Below, in pieces: positions 44,494 to 52,972 of a stretch of DNA of 64,000 bases; position 1 is the first letter of the stretch; the number at the start of each line of letters is the position of its first letter. The notes below the pieces were generated by a model. The model had not been told where the DNA came from and ran no database searches. It was given only the letters and a program-made list of their open reading frames with translations. The position numbers and the translations under genes were made by a program. The stretch covers positions 1-64,000 of the forward strand of contig CATVYG010000009.1 of the NCBI GenBank assembly GCA_958348225.1. The letters are read 5' to 3'. Source of the stretch: an uncultured Collinsella sp. (lineage in GTDB: Bacteria > Actinomycetota > Coriobacteriia > Coriobacteriales > Coriobacteriaceae).

Positions 44494-45198
44494 CTACGAG
44501 CGCGGCGGCACCAATACATCGTAACGAATGGCCTTGCCCGCAAGTTGATAGCTCAGCTTAACGCCAGCAAGCAATGCCCCCTTCACCGGCCGCTTGATAA
44601 CGACCTTGCGCGGGTGCACCGCAAGCGCGGCTTCGACCAGCGACTCCTCATCGGCGCACGGCTGTTCCAGATGGTGCAAGAGTTGGAACTTCTTTTTAAC
44701 CGCTGCGCTCTTGGTACGCCCGGGAAACATGGGATCCAGATACACCACGTCGGGAGCGGTGAGATCGCCCTGCTCGATCAGCTCAGCTGTATGGCGAAGG
44801 CCGGCAATGCTGTCCTCGCCCGCATGTAAGCGCATGCGCGCCACGGCTGTCGCAAGCGCCGGATCATCTGCCGCGCGATCCAAGGCATCCTTGAGGAGCG
44901 CCGCGATCACGCAATCCTGCTCATACAGATCGACGGTAAAGCCCGCGGCAGCCAGCAGCAGCGAATCCTCGCCAAAGCCCGCCGTGGCATCAATCGCCCA
45001 TGGGCTTTCGATGCCTTTTGCGCGCGCAGCCTTTACCAACAGCTCTTGCTGCAGACGGCCCTGCTTGAGCCGCGGAAGCATGCGGGTAAAATCGGCACGC
45101 AGCTCCATCGTGCCGTCGGTGAGCGTAAGGCCCTCGGACGTCCGCACGAGCTCGAGCCCAGCAGCCCGAGCAACAGAAAAGGGATCGACGACGCCCAT
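44494..45198 (-). CDS. rsmJ: 16S rRNA (guanine(1516)-N2)-methyltransferase RsmJ-like
   Basis: This 234-residue SAM-dependent enzyme has the DATAGFGEDSLLLAAAGFTV block (SAM motif, near residue 70) and the family's YLDPMFPGRTKSAAVKKKF (near 153), which match RsmJ, the enzyme for m2G1516 of 16S rRNA. The AAGGAG before the ATG at 45198 sets the start; two further codons upstream are possible. It lies alone on the minus strand after a small zinc-ribbon gene. Members in Firmicutes and Actinobacteria are usually less well studied, so the exact base is inferred. Confidence 0.85.
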   Translation of the reverse strand: MGVVDPFSVARAAGLELVRTSEGLTLTDGTMELRADFTRMLPRLKQGRLQQELLVKAARAKGIESPWAIDATAGFGEDSLLLAAAGFTVDLYEQDCVIAALLKDALDRAADDPALATAVARMRLHAGEDSIAGLRHTAELIEQGDLTAPDVVYLDPMFPGRTKSAAVKKKFQLLHHLEQPCADEESLVEAALAVHPRKVVIKRPVKGALLAGVKLSYQLAGKAIRYDVLVPPRS

Positions 45199-45261
45199 GA
45201 GCACTCCTTAGCAAGCAAAACGAATACGTGGGAGCCGTTCATGTCGGCACCCAACCGTCCG

Positions 45262-45405
45262 CTATTGTCCCACATGCGACATGGCCCACAGCATCCCAAT
45301 GCAAAGCAACGCCATCAATCCCGTGCACACGGCAGCGATCACAGAATCACCCATGCGCTTTCCCAACGACCGCGGCTCACGCACTTGCCCTGCTCCGTAC
45401 ATCAT
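45262..45405 (-). CDS. Small single-span membrane protein (47 residues)
   Basis: This small gene has AAGGAGGAGCC directly before ATGATG at 45405. The product MMYGAGQVREPRSLGKRMG ends in one hydrophobic segment (DSVIAAVCTGLMALLCIGML) and WAMSHVGQ. A longer opening upstream lacks a ribosome site. It is probably a small inner membrane protein; the function is unknown. Confidence 0.55.
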   Translation of the reverse strand: MMYGAGQVREPRSLGKRMGDSVIAAVCTGLMALLCIGMLWAMSHVGQ

Positions 45406-45639
45406 GGCTCCTCCTTGAGACCAGTTCCTTGTTACGGCCTCATCATCGCAGCGTCGCACATGAGCTGCCATCGATTTGGCTTACGTCCAGCTTTCCCTTT
45501 TGAAAGGTTGGGGTGGGCTGCGCGGGGTCAAAGCGCTTTCAGGCGCATGCATCGCCGCGTTGAACTACAATGTGCTTCACCATATGTACAGCACATGGGC
45601 TACGCCAGACCGGCCGTACCCGTATCGAAAGGACCAGCC

Positions 45640-46044
45640 ATGAGCAATGCCTGCAAATTACTCAAAATCCTATCGTTCTTCTTCTTTGTCGTCGGCATTC
45701 TGAGCGTAGGCATGGGTGCTACAGCGCTCTTTGCGGGCAGCGCGGCAGGCGATATCACAAGTGCCATAATCGTCTCTTGCGTCGTCGTCATCGTATTGGG
45801 CATCGTCGAAATTGTGACCGCCGTCTTTGGCATCCGCGCGGCAAATAATCCCGCCAAGGCTGGCGTTGTCTGGATTTGGTCCATCGTCTGCCTAGCATGT
45901 TCGGTCATCAGTCTGCTTCTCTCCCTGCCCCTCTTGGGTGGGACCGGCTCAAGCATCCCCGATTTTACCGGCCTGATTGTCAGCATTATCTACTTTGTAC
46001 TCGCCAACCGCGTCAAGAAAGAGGGCATGGACCGTTTGAGCTAA
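45640..46044 (+). CDS. Four-span membrane protein, unknown function
   Basis: This 134-residue protein has four hydrophobic stretches (about residues 8-30, 40-65, 75-98 and 108-123), with polar NPAKAG between the second and third, like small DUF4064-type membrane proteins. GAAAGGACC lies before the ATG. It has a long open frame upstream that is not needed. No catalytic motif is visible. It ends before a strong terminator. Confidence 0.65.
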   Translation: MSNACKLLKILSFFFFVVGILSVGMGATALFAGSAAGDITSAIIVSCVVVIVLGIVEIVTAVFGIRAANNPAKAGVVWIWSIVCLACSVISLLLSLPLLGGTGSSIPDFTGLIVSIIYFVLANRVKKEGMDRLS

Positions 46045-46092
46045 GCCGCATCCGTGTCAATCGCTCAGCGACTCTGGTATATACGCCAATAA

Positions 46093-46128
46093 AAAGGGCC
46101 GATCGCGTATCTCCGCGGTCGGCCCTTT
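46093..46128. terminator. Terminator after the four-span membrane protein gene
   Basis: AAAGGGCCGATCGCG (46093-46107) pairs with CGCGGTCGGCCCTTT (46114-46128) with one mismatch. A and T tracts flank it. Confidence 0.8.
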
Positions 46129-46143
46129 ACGTTTGCCCAGATA

Positions 46144-46180
46144 AACCTGCCAAAATAAACCTGTCCCTTTTTGGCAGGTT
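46144..46180. repeat. CCTGCCAAA palindrome, copy 2, overlapping the rlmA stop
   Basis: AACCTGCCAAAA (46144-46155) pairs with TTTTGGCAGGTT (46169-46180). The interior is the same TAAACCTGTCCC as at 25431. Its end overlaps the TAA stop of rlmA (46179-46181). Confidence 0.85.
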
Positions 46181-46991
46181 AGTGGCGGTACTCGGCGATG
46201 ATGAAGTCGATGTCGGTTTGAAGGGTGTCCAGGTTTGCCAGGCGCTCTTTATCGGCAGGGCGCGTGCGGTAGTAGTACGGCGTCATTTGGAACACCGCCT
46301 CGATGTCAGCCTGGGTCTGGAGCGTAATGTTCGCAGACACCCGCAGCGTTGAGACCAACTCGAGTTCGGTGGTCTTCGGCAGCTTCTCGTCATTGAGATA
46401 TGGCGTGTCGTAGAGCACCTCTTTGAGGCCAAACAGATGCCGAGCACCCGGCACCACGATGTAGAGCGAACCCTCTGGCGCCAGCACGCGGGCAAACTCA
46501 CGCTCGTTAAAGGGAGCGAAGAGCTCGGTCACCATATCAAAGGCGCCGCCCGCCACGGGGATGTCCTTCATGTTGGCCACAAAGTAGGTCGCATCGCCGC
46601 GCTTGGCGGCCAGGCGCACCATCTCTTTGCCCAAGTCGAACCCGTAGGCATCCGCGCCCGGCACCGCACCCATGGCGCTGGTGTAGTAGCCCTCGCCACA
46701 GCAAATATCGAGCAAGGTCACAGGAGTGCCCGTAGACGCCGCACGCCCAGACACCTGCTCGCGCACCAGCCCAACCATCGCATCGCGCAACGGCGCATAG
46801 TAACCGCGGTTTAGAAAGTCACGACGGCTGCGCGCCTGCGACTTGGGATCGCCCATGGAGTCGCCGCTCTTGGACGAGCGCAACAGGTACAGATAGCCCT
46901 CGCGCGCACGGTCAAACCGGTGTCCGCCCGCGCATGCGGCACCGCGCTCGTCGTCCACCAACGGCTCATGGCAAACGGGACACAACAACAT
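46179..46991 (-). CDS. rlmA: 23S rRNA (guanine-N1)-methyltransferase RlmA family
   Basis: This 270-residue protein starts with a zinc knuckle (LLCPVCHEPL and CAGGHRFDRAREGYLYLL), as in RlmA/TlrB, which methylate G745 or G748 in 23S rRNA and can alter macrolide response. The SAM motif DICCGEGYY lies near residue 94, then GFDLGKEMV and TELFAPFNEREFARVL. The set fits RlmA(I/II); the exact base cannot be told. A composite GGGAC repeat lies between its start and the divergent MATE gene. Confidence 0.9.
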   Translation of the reverse strand: MLLCPVCHEPLVDDERGAACAGGHRFDRAREGYLYLLRSSKSGDSMGDPKSQARSRRDFLNRGYYAPLRDAMVGLVREQVSGRAASTGTPVTLLDICCGEGYYTSAMGAVPGADAYGFDLGKEMVRLAAKRGDATYFVANMKDIPVAGGAFDMVTELFAPFNEREFARVLAPEGSLYIVVPGARHLFGLKEVLYDTPYLNDEKLPKTTELELVSTLRVSANITLQTQADIEAVFQMTPYYYRTRPADKERLANLDTLQTDIDFIIAEYRH

Positions 46992-47048
46992 GGCAACTCC
47001 TTAGCGCGGACAACACAACGCCCACCATTGTCGCACGCCTCCCCCACC

Positions 47049-47118
47049 TAGTCATTGGGGACGTTCTTAAATGACTAAGGAGTGTCCCCAACTGCCGGCA
47101 GAAAAGGAACGTCCCTAA
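47049..47118. repeat. Composite GGGAC/GTCCC repeat, copy in the rlmA-MATE divergent spacer
   Basis: TAGTCATTGGGGACG at 47049 starts a module continuing through AATGACTA, AAGGAGTGTCCCC, CTGCCGGCAG (47092-47101) and AAAAGGAACGTCCCTAA. It nearly matches 3286-3363. It lies upstream of two divergent genes. Confidence 0.8.
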
Positions 47119-47194
47119 GTGCCGACTGGTTGCATTGGGAGTATCATCGTCTGCGCAAATAAGCACAAAAGAGCATGTTAGAGATTGAGAGCGT

Positions 47195-48577
47195 ATGGCT
47201 GATACCGCATCTAAGCACATTGACATGACTACCGGCTCGCTGTGGCGCAATATTCCCCTGTTCGCCTTCCCCGTCGCCGCCACGAGCATCTTGGAGCAGC
47301 TGTCGAACCTCATCGCCACGGTCATCATCGGTAACTTCTCGGGCGACCAGGGAACCCTCGCCATGGCGGCGGTCGGCTCCAATGTTCCGCTTACCAGCCT
47401 TATGATCAACCTGTTTATCGGCCTGTCGCTTGGCTCCAACGTGGTCATTGCCAACGCTATCGGCCGCAACGATCAGAACATGGTCAAACGCGCCGTCCAT
47501 ACCTCGATTCTTATGGCACTCGTGGGCTTTGTCGTTATCGCACTGGGCGAGATCTTTGCCGAGCCCATGCTCGCCGCGCTCAACGTTCCCACCGAAACCA
47601 TGCCGCTCGCCTCGCTCTACCTGCGCGTCTTTTTGCTCAGCATGCCCTCGATCTTGCTCTACAACTTTGAGGCCGCGATCTTCCGCTCCGTCGGCATCAC
47701 CCGCATGCCGCTGCAGGCGCTTGCCGTGTCAACCGTCCTCAACATTGGCCTGGACCTCATCTTTGTCCCCGTACTCCACTGGGGCGTCGCGGGCGTCGCT
47801 ATCGCCACCGCCATCGCCTACACCGTCAGCGCCGCTACGCTCTTTATCCACCTGCTCAAGACCGACTCTGTCGTCCGTGTCACCCCACGCGACTTAGGCT
47901 TAGACCCCGTTGCCCTCAAGCGCATCGTCAAGATTGGCCTGCCCGCCGGCATCCAAAGCGCTGTCTTTGCCGTCGCCAACATCATCATCCAGTCCGCCAT
48001 CAACAGCCTGGGCACCGAGGTCATGGCGGCATCGAGCGCCGCCATGAGCTTGGAGTATGTGTGCTATAACCTGCTCAACAGCTTTAGCCAGGCCTGCACC
48101 ACCTTTGTGGGGCAAAACCACGGCGCCCGCCAGATCGACCGCTGCACCAAGACGCTCAAGGTCTGCCTGGTCGAAGGCGGCATCGTTGCGCTCACCACCA
48201 TCGTCATCATCGTCGGTCTGGGACGCGAGATCCTGGCGCTGTTCAACAGCGATCCCAACATCGTCTCGATCGGCTATATCCGCGTATGCTCGATCTTCCC
48301 GGCGTACGCCTTTAGCATGTTCTACGAGAATATGTCCGGTTACCTGCGCGGCTTTGGCATCTCGCTCATGCCAGCCCTCATCACCATGATCTGCGTCTGC
48401 GGTATCCGCTTCTATTGGGTGTTCTGCGTGTTCCCGAACTTCCGCACCTTTGCGAACATCATGATGGTCTACCCCATCAGCCTGGGCACCACGGCGTTCT
48501 TTATGGTCGTGGCGGTATTGCTCTGCCATCCGGCACGCACCTACCGTCTGACGCAAGCCAAGACCGGGACGCGCTAG
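47195..48577 (+). CDS. MATE family efflux transporter
   Basis: This 460-residue membrane protein has about 12 hydrophobic helices and MATE blocks: ILEQLSNLIATVIIGNF near residue 30, MAAVGSNVPLTSL, IGLSLGSNVVIANAIGRND, and GVAGVAIATAIAYTVSA at 190. It is of the NorM/DinF-type drug and metabolite exporter group; the drug is unknown. The ribosome site is weak (GAGAG). It faces rlmA across the composite repeat, and a LysR gene follows on the other strand. Confidence 0.92.
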   Translation: MADTASKHIDMTTGSLWRNIPLFAFPVAATSILEQLSNLIATVIIGNFSGDQGTLAMAAVGSNVPLTSLMINLFIGLSLGSNVVIANAIGRNDQNMVKRAVHTSILMALVGFVVIALGEIFAEPMLAALNVPTETMPLASLYLRVFLLSMPSILLYNFEAAIFRSVGITRMPLQALAVSTVLNIGLDLIFVPVLHWGVAGVAIATAIAYTVSAATLFIHLLKTDSVVRVTPRDLGLDPVALKRIVKIGLPAGIQSAVFAVANIIIQSAINSLGTEVMAASSAAMSLEYVCYNLLNSFSQACTTFVGQNHGARQIDRCTKTLKVCLVEGGIVALTTIVIIVGLGREILALFNSDPNIVSIGYIRVCSIFPAYAFSMFYENMSGYLRGFGISLMPALITMICVCGIRFYWVFCVFPNFRTFANIMMVYPISLGTTAFFMVVAVLLCHPARTYRLTQAKTGTR

Positions 48578-48606
48578 ACACATCCAACAAGGTGGCGCAT
48601 CGGCAA

Positions 48607-49473
48607 CTAGCTCACGATATGCGAGCTCATATAATCGATAAAGCGCCTCGTGGCGATAGGCATGGTGTCCCAGCTGCGCCAAGCCGCCACCACATCACGC
48701 GAGGGAGCGTGCACGATGGGGCGCACGCAGATATCGGCCTTCATGCCCTCGACCGTACGACGGTAGAGCATGCTCACGCCAAGGCCTTCCTCCACCATCG
48801 CCATAATGGTGTAGTCATCGGTGACCTCACTCGTCACATGCGGCGACAGCCCGTGCGCGGCAAAGGCATCGAGCACCAGACTCTGTTCGCCCTCATCCAG
48901 CAGCACAAACGGCTCGGACGCCAGGTCGGCGAGCGTCACCTTTTCTTTTGCCGTCAGCGGATGCGCGGTCGGCAGCAGCGCCACCAACTCGTCGTGATAG
49001 ACCACGCGCTTCTCGAGCCCAGCGGTAAATCCGCGCGCCGTAAAGCAAAAGTCAACCACGCCATCGTGCACCCACTGGGCGTTGCGCGTGTAATCGCCCT
49101 GCTTGAGGGTAAAGTGCACGCCCGGGTGCAGGGCCCCAAAGTCGCGAATCACGCGCGGCAACACGGTACGGCTCACGTTGGTAAACGTCGCAATACGAAT
49201 ATCGGTCGAGGAGAGTCCCAGCAACTCCTGGCGCTTGCCCTCGAGCTCGGCCTCGGCAGTTACGATCTGGCGCAGATACGGCAGATACTGTTTACCGTCG
49301 CGCGTAAGCGAGACACCCTGTTTGCCGCGCTCGATAAGCGTGGTACCCAGCTCACGCTCGAGCGCCTTGACGGCCTGGCTCACCGCGCTTTGCGTATAGC
49401 CCAGCTCATCGGCTGCACCCTTCAGGCTGCCGCGATCGACCACCATACAAACAATCTGATACCGCGATGCCAT
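48607..49473 (-). CDS. LysR family regulator, second LysR/EamA pair
   Basis: This 288-residue LysR protein has RGSLKGAADELGYTQSAVSQ as its helix-turn-helix (about residues 14-33), and DDYTIMAMVEEGLGVSML near residue 212, which closely resembles the LysR at 8400-9257. It is divergent from an EamA transporter, as that gene is, so the two pairs arose from a common module. GGAGG precedes the ATG. The ligand is unknown. Confidence 0.92.
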   Translation of the reverse strand: MASRYQIVCMVVDRGSLKGAADELGYTQSAVSQAVKALERELGTTLIERGKQGVSLTRDGKQYLPYLRQIVTAEAELEGKRQELLGLSSTDIRIATFTNVSRTVLPRVIRDFGALHPGVHFTLKQGDYTRNAQWVHDGVVDFCFTARGFTAGLEKRVVYHDELVALLPTAHPLTAKEKVTLADLASEPFVLLDEGEQSLVLDAFAAHGLSPHVTSEVTDDYTIMAMVEEGLGVSMLYRRTVEGMKADICVRPIVHAPSRDVVAAWRSWDTMPIATRRFIDYMSSHIVS

Positions 49474-49631
49474 CGTGCCTCCACGTCGATATAGCCGTAA
49501 AACGTTTTGCCAGCGCTTTTTCTAGTAGCATTAGTATTTCTTAATCATACTGAAGATACATTCGCTTTACTACATCCATATCTGGGAGCAGAATCCTTTT
49601 TGCGAAACCGTTCTGTAACAAAAGGAGTCCC

Positions 49632-50534
49632 ATGGATCGCAAAAAAGCAATCGCGCTCTCGTTTTCCGTTCCCGTCGCATGGGGCTTTTCGTATCCCCTC
49701 ATGAAGATCGGCATGGACAGCATGAACGCCACGAGCATCGTCGCGCTGCGCTGCATCATCGCCTTTGCGGCCTGCCTGCTGCTCTTCCACAAGCACGCGG
49801 TGCGCATCAACCGTGACCTGATGGTCCGCGCCGCCATCATCGGCGCCATCATGGCAACCGAAATCACCTGCATGTGTCTGGGCTCCAGCCTCACCTCCGC
49901 CTCCACCGCCGGCTTTTTGCAGAGCCTGACGGTCGTGATCGTGCCGTTTGCCAACGCAGCTCTGCTGCGTCGCGCCCCCGAGCGCAAGGTGCTCATCGGC
50001 ACCGCCATCGTCACCTGCGGCATGTTGCTGCTCTCGGGCGCCGACTTTACCAGCCTGAATCCCGGCGCGATCATCATGCTGCTCTCGGCCTTTATCTATG
50101 CCGGCCACATTATCGTAGCCAAGCGCTTTGTCGAGGAAGTCGACCCGCTGGCTCTGGGCGTTTGGCAGCTGGGCTTTGGTGGTCTGTTCTCGGGCATCGC
50201 CGCATTTACCTTTGGCGGCTTCACGCTTCCCAGCACGCCCAACGAGATCGTCGTTGTCGTTGCGCTCGCACTCATCTGCTCTGCCTACGGCTTTATCACC
50301 CAGACGCTCGTCCAGCCCCACGTACCTGCCGAAACCACCGGTTTCGCCTTCTCGCTCGAGCCGGTCTGCTCCGCCGTCTTTTCGTTCTTCCTGGTCGGCG
50401 AGGTCCTGAGCCCCATCGCCTTCTTTGGCGCCGCCCTCATCCTCACTGGAGTCATGGTGGCAACCGTCGAGCTTCCGCGCCTTCGCGCACATGGACACGC
50501 TCGCATGGCAGGAGCGCCCGAGCACGTCTCGTAG
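49632..50534 (+). CDS. EamA/DMT family transporter, second pair
   Basis: This 300-residue protein has ten probable membrane helices in two EamA repeats. It begins KKAIALSFSVPVAWGFSYPLMKIG, then has TSASTAGFLQSLTVVIVPF in the first half and TTGFAFSLEPVCSAVFSFFLVGE in the second, the typical block before the last helices. It probably exports an amino acid or other small metabolite. An AAAGGAG site precedes the ATG. It is divergent from LysR. Confidence 0.9.
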   Translation: MDRKKAIALSFSVPVAWGFSYPLMKIGMDSMNATSIVALRCIIAFAACLLLFHKHAVRINRDLMVRAAIIGAIMATEITCMCLGSSLTSASTAGFLQSLTVVIVPFANAALLRRAPERKVLIGTAIVTCGMLLLSGADFTSLNPGAIIMLLSAFIYAGHIIVAKRFVEEVDPLALGVWQLGFGGLFSGIAAFTFGGFTLPSTPNEIVVVVALALICSAYGFITQTLVQPHVPAETTGFAFSLEPVCSAVFSFFLVGEVLSPIAFFGAALILTGVMVATVELPRLRAHGHARMAGAPEHVS

Positions 50535-50622
50535 GCCCCACTCCTCATACAGCCGCGACATACAGGTAACCGGTGCGCCTTTACAATAGATGCCGACATA
50601 GCATCTGGCATAAAGGAGCTCC

Positions 50623-51348
50623 ATGGACACCGCAACGCGCGACCGCAACATAGCAACTTGGTTGGGCGATGCGCCGCAGCCGGTACGTGACACGACGAAC
50701 CAGCTGCTCGAGCGCATCGCCCTTCTGCGTGCCGAGCAGACCATTTACCCGGCACAAGACGATATCCTCAATGCCCTCGCCTACACGCCAGCCGACCAGG
50801 TCAAGGTTGTCATCTTGGGCCAAGACCCCTATCACGGACCCAATCAGGCCATGGGGCTGTCGTTTTCGGTCCCCGCGACGCAAACCAAGTTGCCGCCGAG
50901 CCTGCGCAACATCTATAAGGAGCTCAAGGCCGATCTGGGCTGCCCCATCCCCGCCACGGGAGACCTAACCCCCTGGGCACAACAGGGCGTCCTACTCCTT
51001 AACACGACGCTCACCGTGCGCGAGCATGCCGCGAACTCGCATGCCAAGCTGGGCTGGAGCACACTCACCGACTACGTTATCGAACGCTGCTGCCAGCTAC
51101 CCCAGCCGGTAGTCTTTTTGGCATGGGGCCGCTTTGCCCAGCAGATGGTCGAGGGCAAGCTCGCCGCGACCGGCGCGGGCAAGGCAACCGGCAAGTTCTG
51201 CCTGGCCTCTACGCACCCCTCGCCGCTTTCGGCAAACCGTGCCACGGCGCAGCTCCCCGCTTTTATGGGGTCGCGCCCCTTCTCGGCATCCAATCGTCTA
51301 CTCGAACAGCACGGCTCGATCCCCGTCAACTGGACTTGCCTCGGCTAA
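50623..51348 (+). CDS. ung: Uracil-DNA glycosylase (family 1)
   Basis: This 241-residue enzyme removes uracil from DNA in base excision repair. The water-activating motif GQDPYHGPNQAMGLSFSV is near residue 65, VLLLNTTLTVREHAANSH near 125, and the DNA-intercalation loop STHPSPLSA near 195. All match family 1 UDG. AAGGAG lies 6 bases before the ATG. It is a single gene with a terminator after it that it shares with the convergent SDR gene. Confidence 0.97.
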   Translation: MDTATRDRNIATWLGDAPQPVRDTTNQLLERIALLRAEQTIYPAQDDILNALAYTPADQVKVVILGQDPYHGPNQAMGLSFSVPATQTKLPPSLRNIYKELKADLGCPIPATGDLTPWAQQGVLLLNTTLTVREHAANSHAKLGWSTLTDYVIERCCQLPQPVVFLAWGRFAQQMVEGKLAATGAGKATGKFCLASTHPSPLSANRATAQLPAFMGSRPFSASNRLLEQHGSIPVNWTCLG

Positions 51349-51362
51349 AAATCGATACATCA

Positions 51363-51402
51363 AAGACGCGCCCGACGGCAATCTTGCCATCGGGCGCGTC
51401 TT
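51363..51402. terminator. Terminator between ung and the SDR gene
   Basis: AAGACGCGCCCGA (51363-51375) pairs exactly with TCGGGCGCGTCTT (51390-51402). It lies between two convergent genes and can serve both. Confidence 0.88.
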
Positions 51403-51403
51403 A

Positions 51404-52084
51404 TTACTCGGGCCAGATAAACTGGGTGCGGCCGGCCTCGCCGCCATCGATCAGCAGGCTCTGCCCGGTCATAAACCGGTTGGTCACGCCCACAAAGTAG
51501 ATCCACTCGGCGATCTCTTGGGCGGTGGCCCAGCGTTTAAGCGGCGTGAGCTCCATAATCTGGTTCCACAGGTGTTCGTCTTCCATCACGCAACGGTTGA
51601 GCGGTGTGATAACGCCACCCGGGTCCACGCTGTTGGCGATGGCCTGCGGCGCCAGGCGGTTTGCAAGGTTCTTGGTGTAGGCGATAACGCCGCCCTTGCT
51701 GGCGGCATAGGCGGGAAACTCCGATCCCGTATGCCCGCTCGCCGAGCCCACATTGACCACGGATTTGATAGCCGGCGTCGGCTTGGCGGCAAACCCCTCC
51801 CCCACAAAGGCATAGCGCTCGGTCACGTTGATGGTGCCACGTAGGTTGGCGGCAATGTCGTCGGCCGAATCCTGCGTACCGGCAACGTTTACGATCACCT
51901 GGGGTTCAAGGTCGTCTGGAAACGAGTCCGGTTCGCGGACATCAACGATCAGATGGCGGTAGCGCTCGTGTTCGATCGCCGCCGGCAGCAGATCAAAGCC
52001 CACGACCTCGTGGTCCTCGTCCAAAAAACGCTGCACGCACGCGGCTCCGATACCGCCCGAGGCACCCGTGATCAAAACCCGCAT
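51404..52084 (-). CDS. Short-chain dehydrogenase/reductase
   Basis: This 226-residue Rossmann protein has TGASGGIGAACV (NAD(P) binding, residues 6-17), NVAG-type NVAGTQDS near residue 66, SAS in VNVGSASGHTGSEFPAYAASKGG with the YxxxK catalytic pair, and PGGV after it. Substrate is unknown. It follows the queuosine-precursor transporter gene by 9 bases on the same strand, with AAGGAG before the ATG, so the two form an operon, though the functional tie is unclear. Confidence 0.9.
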   Translation of the reverse strand: MRVLITGASGGIGAACVQRFLDEDHEVVGFDLLPAAIEHERYRHLIVDVREPDSFPDDLEPQVIVNVAGTQDSADDIAANLRGTINVTERYAFVGEGFAAKPTPAIKSVVNVGSASGHTGSEFPAYAASKGGVIAYTKNLANRLAPQAIANSVDPGGVITPLNRCVMEDEHLWNQIMELTPLKRWATAQEIAEWIYFVGVTNRFMTGQSLLIDGGEAGRTQFIWPE

Positions 52085-52093
52085 ACTTGCTCC

Positions 52094-52816
52094 TTAGGCG
52101 GTTGCGTGACGCTTGAGGTACTCGGCGCCCACATTCTCGCGCTCCCAGCCACGCACGACCTTGTAGCCCACGGGGCTCAGGAAGACCTCGCACAGCAGCT
52201 CGGCAACAGCGCCGGTCAGCGAGCACATAAGGACCTGCACCCAAGTCCAACCAAAGAACGTGTGGCTCACCACAATGGCAAAGACCAGGTTGTCGATAAA
52301 CTGACCGATGCCCGTGGACACATAGGAGCGGAAGGCAAAGCTCGCAAAGTTATTCTTTTTGAGCATACGGCCGAGCGACTGGTTGAGCGTGGAGTTGACC
52401 ACGGCAGAAACGAGCATTGCCAGCGAAGAGCCCAGCACCACGTACCAGGTGCCGCCGATGGTGGCGTTAAGGGCGTTGTTGACCTCGATCATGCCGGTGT
52501 CGTAGTAGGCGCCCCACATGCCGGGCGTGAGCGAGCATGCCCAAAAGCACAGGCTCACGGCCAGGTTGACCAGCAGCGCGAGGATAGAGATTTTGATGGA
52601 TGCCTTGGCGCCAAAGCGCTTGCAGATCATGTCCTGGCACAAAAACGAAACCCAGCTCACCACAAAGCCGCAATCGAGTGCCAGATACGGCAGGCTGATA
52701 AGCTCTTTGTTGGCCAGCAGGTTCATCATGATAACGCTCACGAAAAACAGCGAAACCGTTGCCGCGGGAATGCTCCGCAACAGGACCTTGTAGTCCTCCA
52801 TGACCTTCTTGATCAT
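52094..52816 (-). CDS. Queuosine precursor transporter, YhhQ/VUT family
   Basis: This 240-residue membrane protein has about six helices and family blocks: MMNLLANKEL near residue 30, DCGFVVSWVSFLCQDMICKRFG at 48-70, and NSTLNQSLGRMLKK and TGIGQFIDNLVFAIVV in the second half. YhhQ proteins take up preQ0 or preQ1, precursors of queuosine in tRNA. AAAGGAG lies 8 bases before the ATG. A hairpin with a possible pseudoknot precedes the ribosome site. The precise base is inferred from the family. Confidence 0.88.
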   Translation of the reverse strand: MIKKVMEDYKVLLRSIPAATVSLFFVSVIMMNLLANKELISLPYLALDCGFVVSWVSFLCQDMICKRFGAKASIKISILALLVNLAVSLCFWACSLTPGMWGAYYDTGMIEVNNALNATIGGTWYVVLGSSLAMLVSAVVNSTLNQSLGRMLKKNNFASFAFRSYVSTGIGQFIDNLVFAIVVSHTFFGWTWVQVLMCSLTGAVAELLCEVFLSPVGYKVVRGWERENVGAEYLKRHATA

Positions 52817-52822
52817 TATGTA

Positions 52823-52872
52823 CTCCTTTGGTTTTAGGTTTAACGAGCAGGATATCGGACCCGAACTGCTCG
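52823..52872 (-). promoter_or_regulatory. Candidate preQ1-like leader element
   Basis: Read on the minus strand, CGAGCAG and CTGCTCG form a 7-bp stem around a 15-base loop holding GGGTCC, followed by TTAAACCTAAAACC before the ribosome site. Loop GGGT could pair with tail ACCT, the layout of H-type preQ1 aptamers. The sequence does not match the preQ1 consensus I know, so this is only a lead. Confidence 0.3.
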
Positions 52873-52936
52873 GACGCCCCGGTCTTGAGACGACGGTGGG
52901 TATGATAGCCGCTCACACGGCATCAGGCAAGCAAAC

Positions 52937-52966
52937 GGCGCGGTAGCCCCGCAAGGCCACCGCGCC
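52937..52966 (-). terminator. Hairpin after prfC start side; terminator of leftward prfC
   Basis: GGCGCGGT (52937-52944) pairs with ACCGCGCC (52959-52966), with AGCC/GGCC extending inside. It lies 6 bases after the leftward prfC stop. Confidence 0.6.
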
Positions 52967-52972
52967 GGTGCG

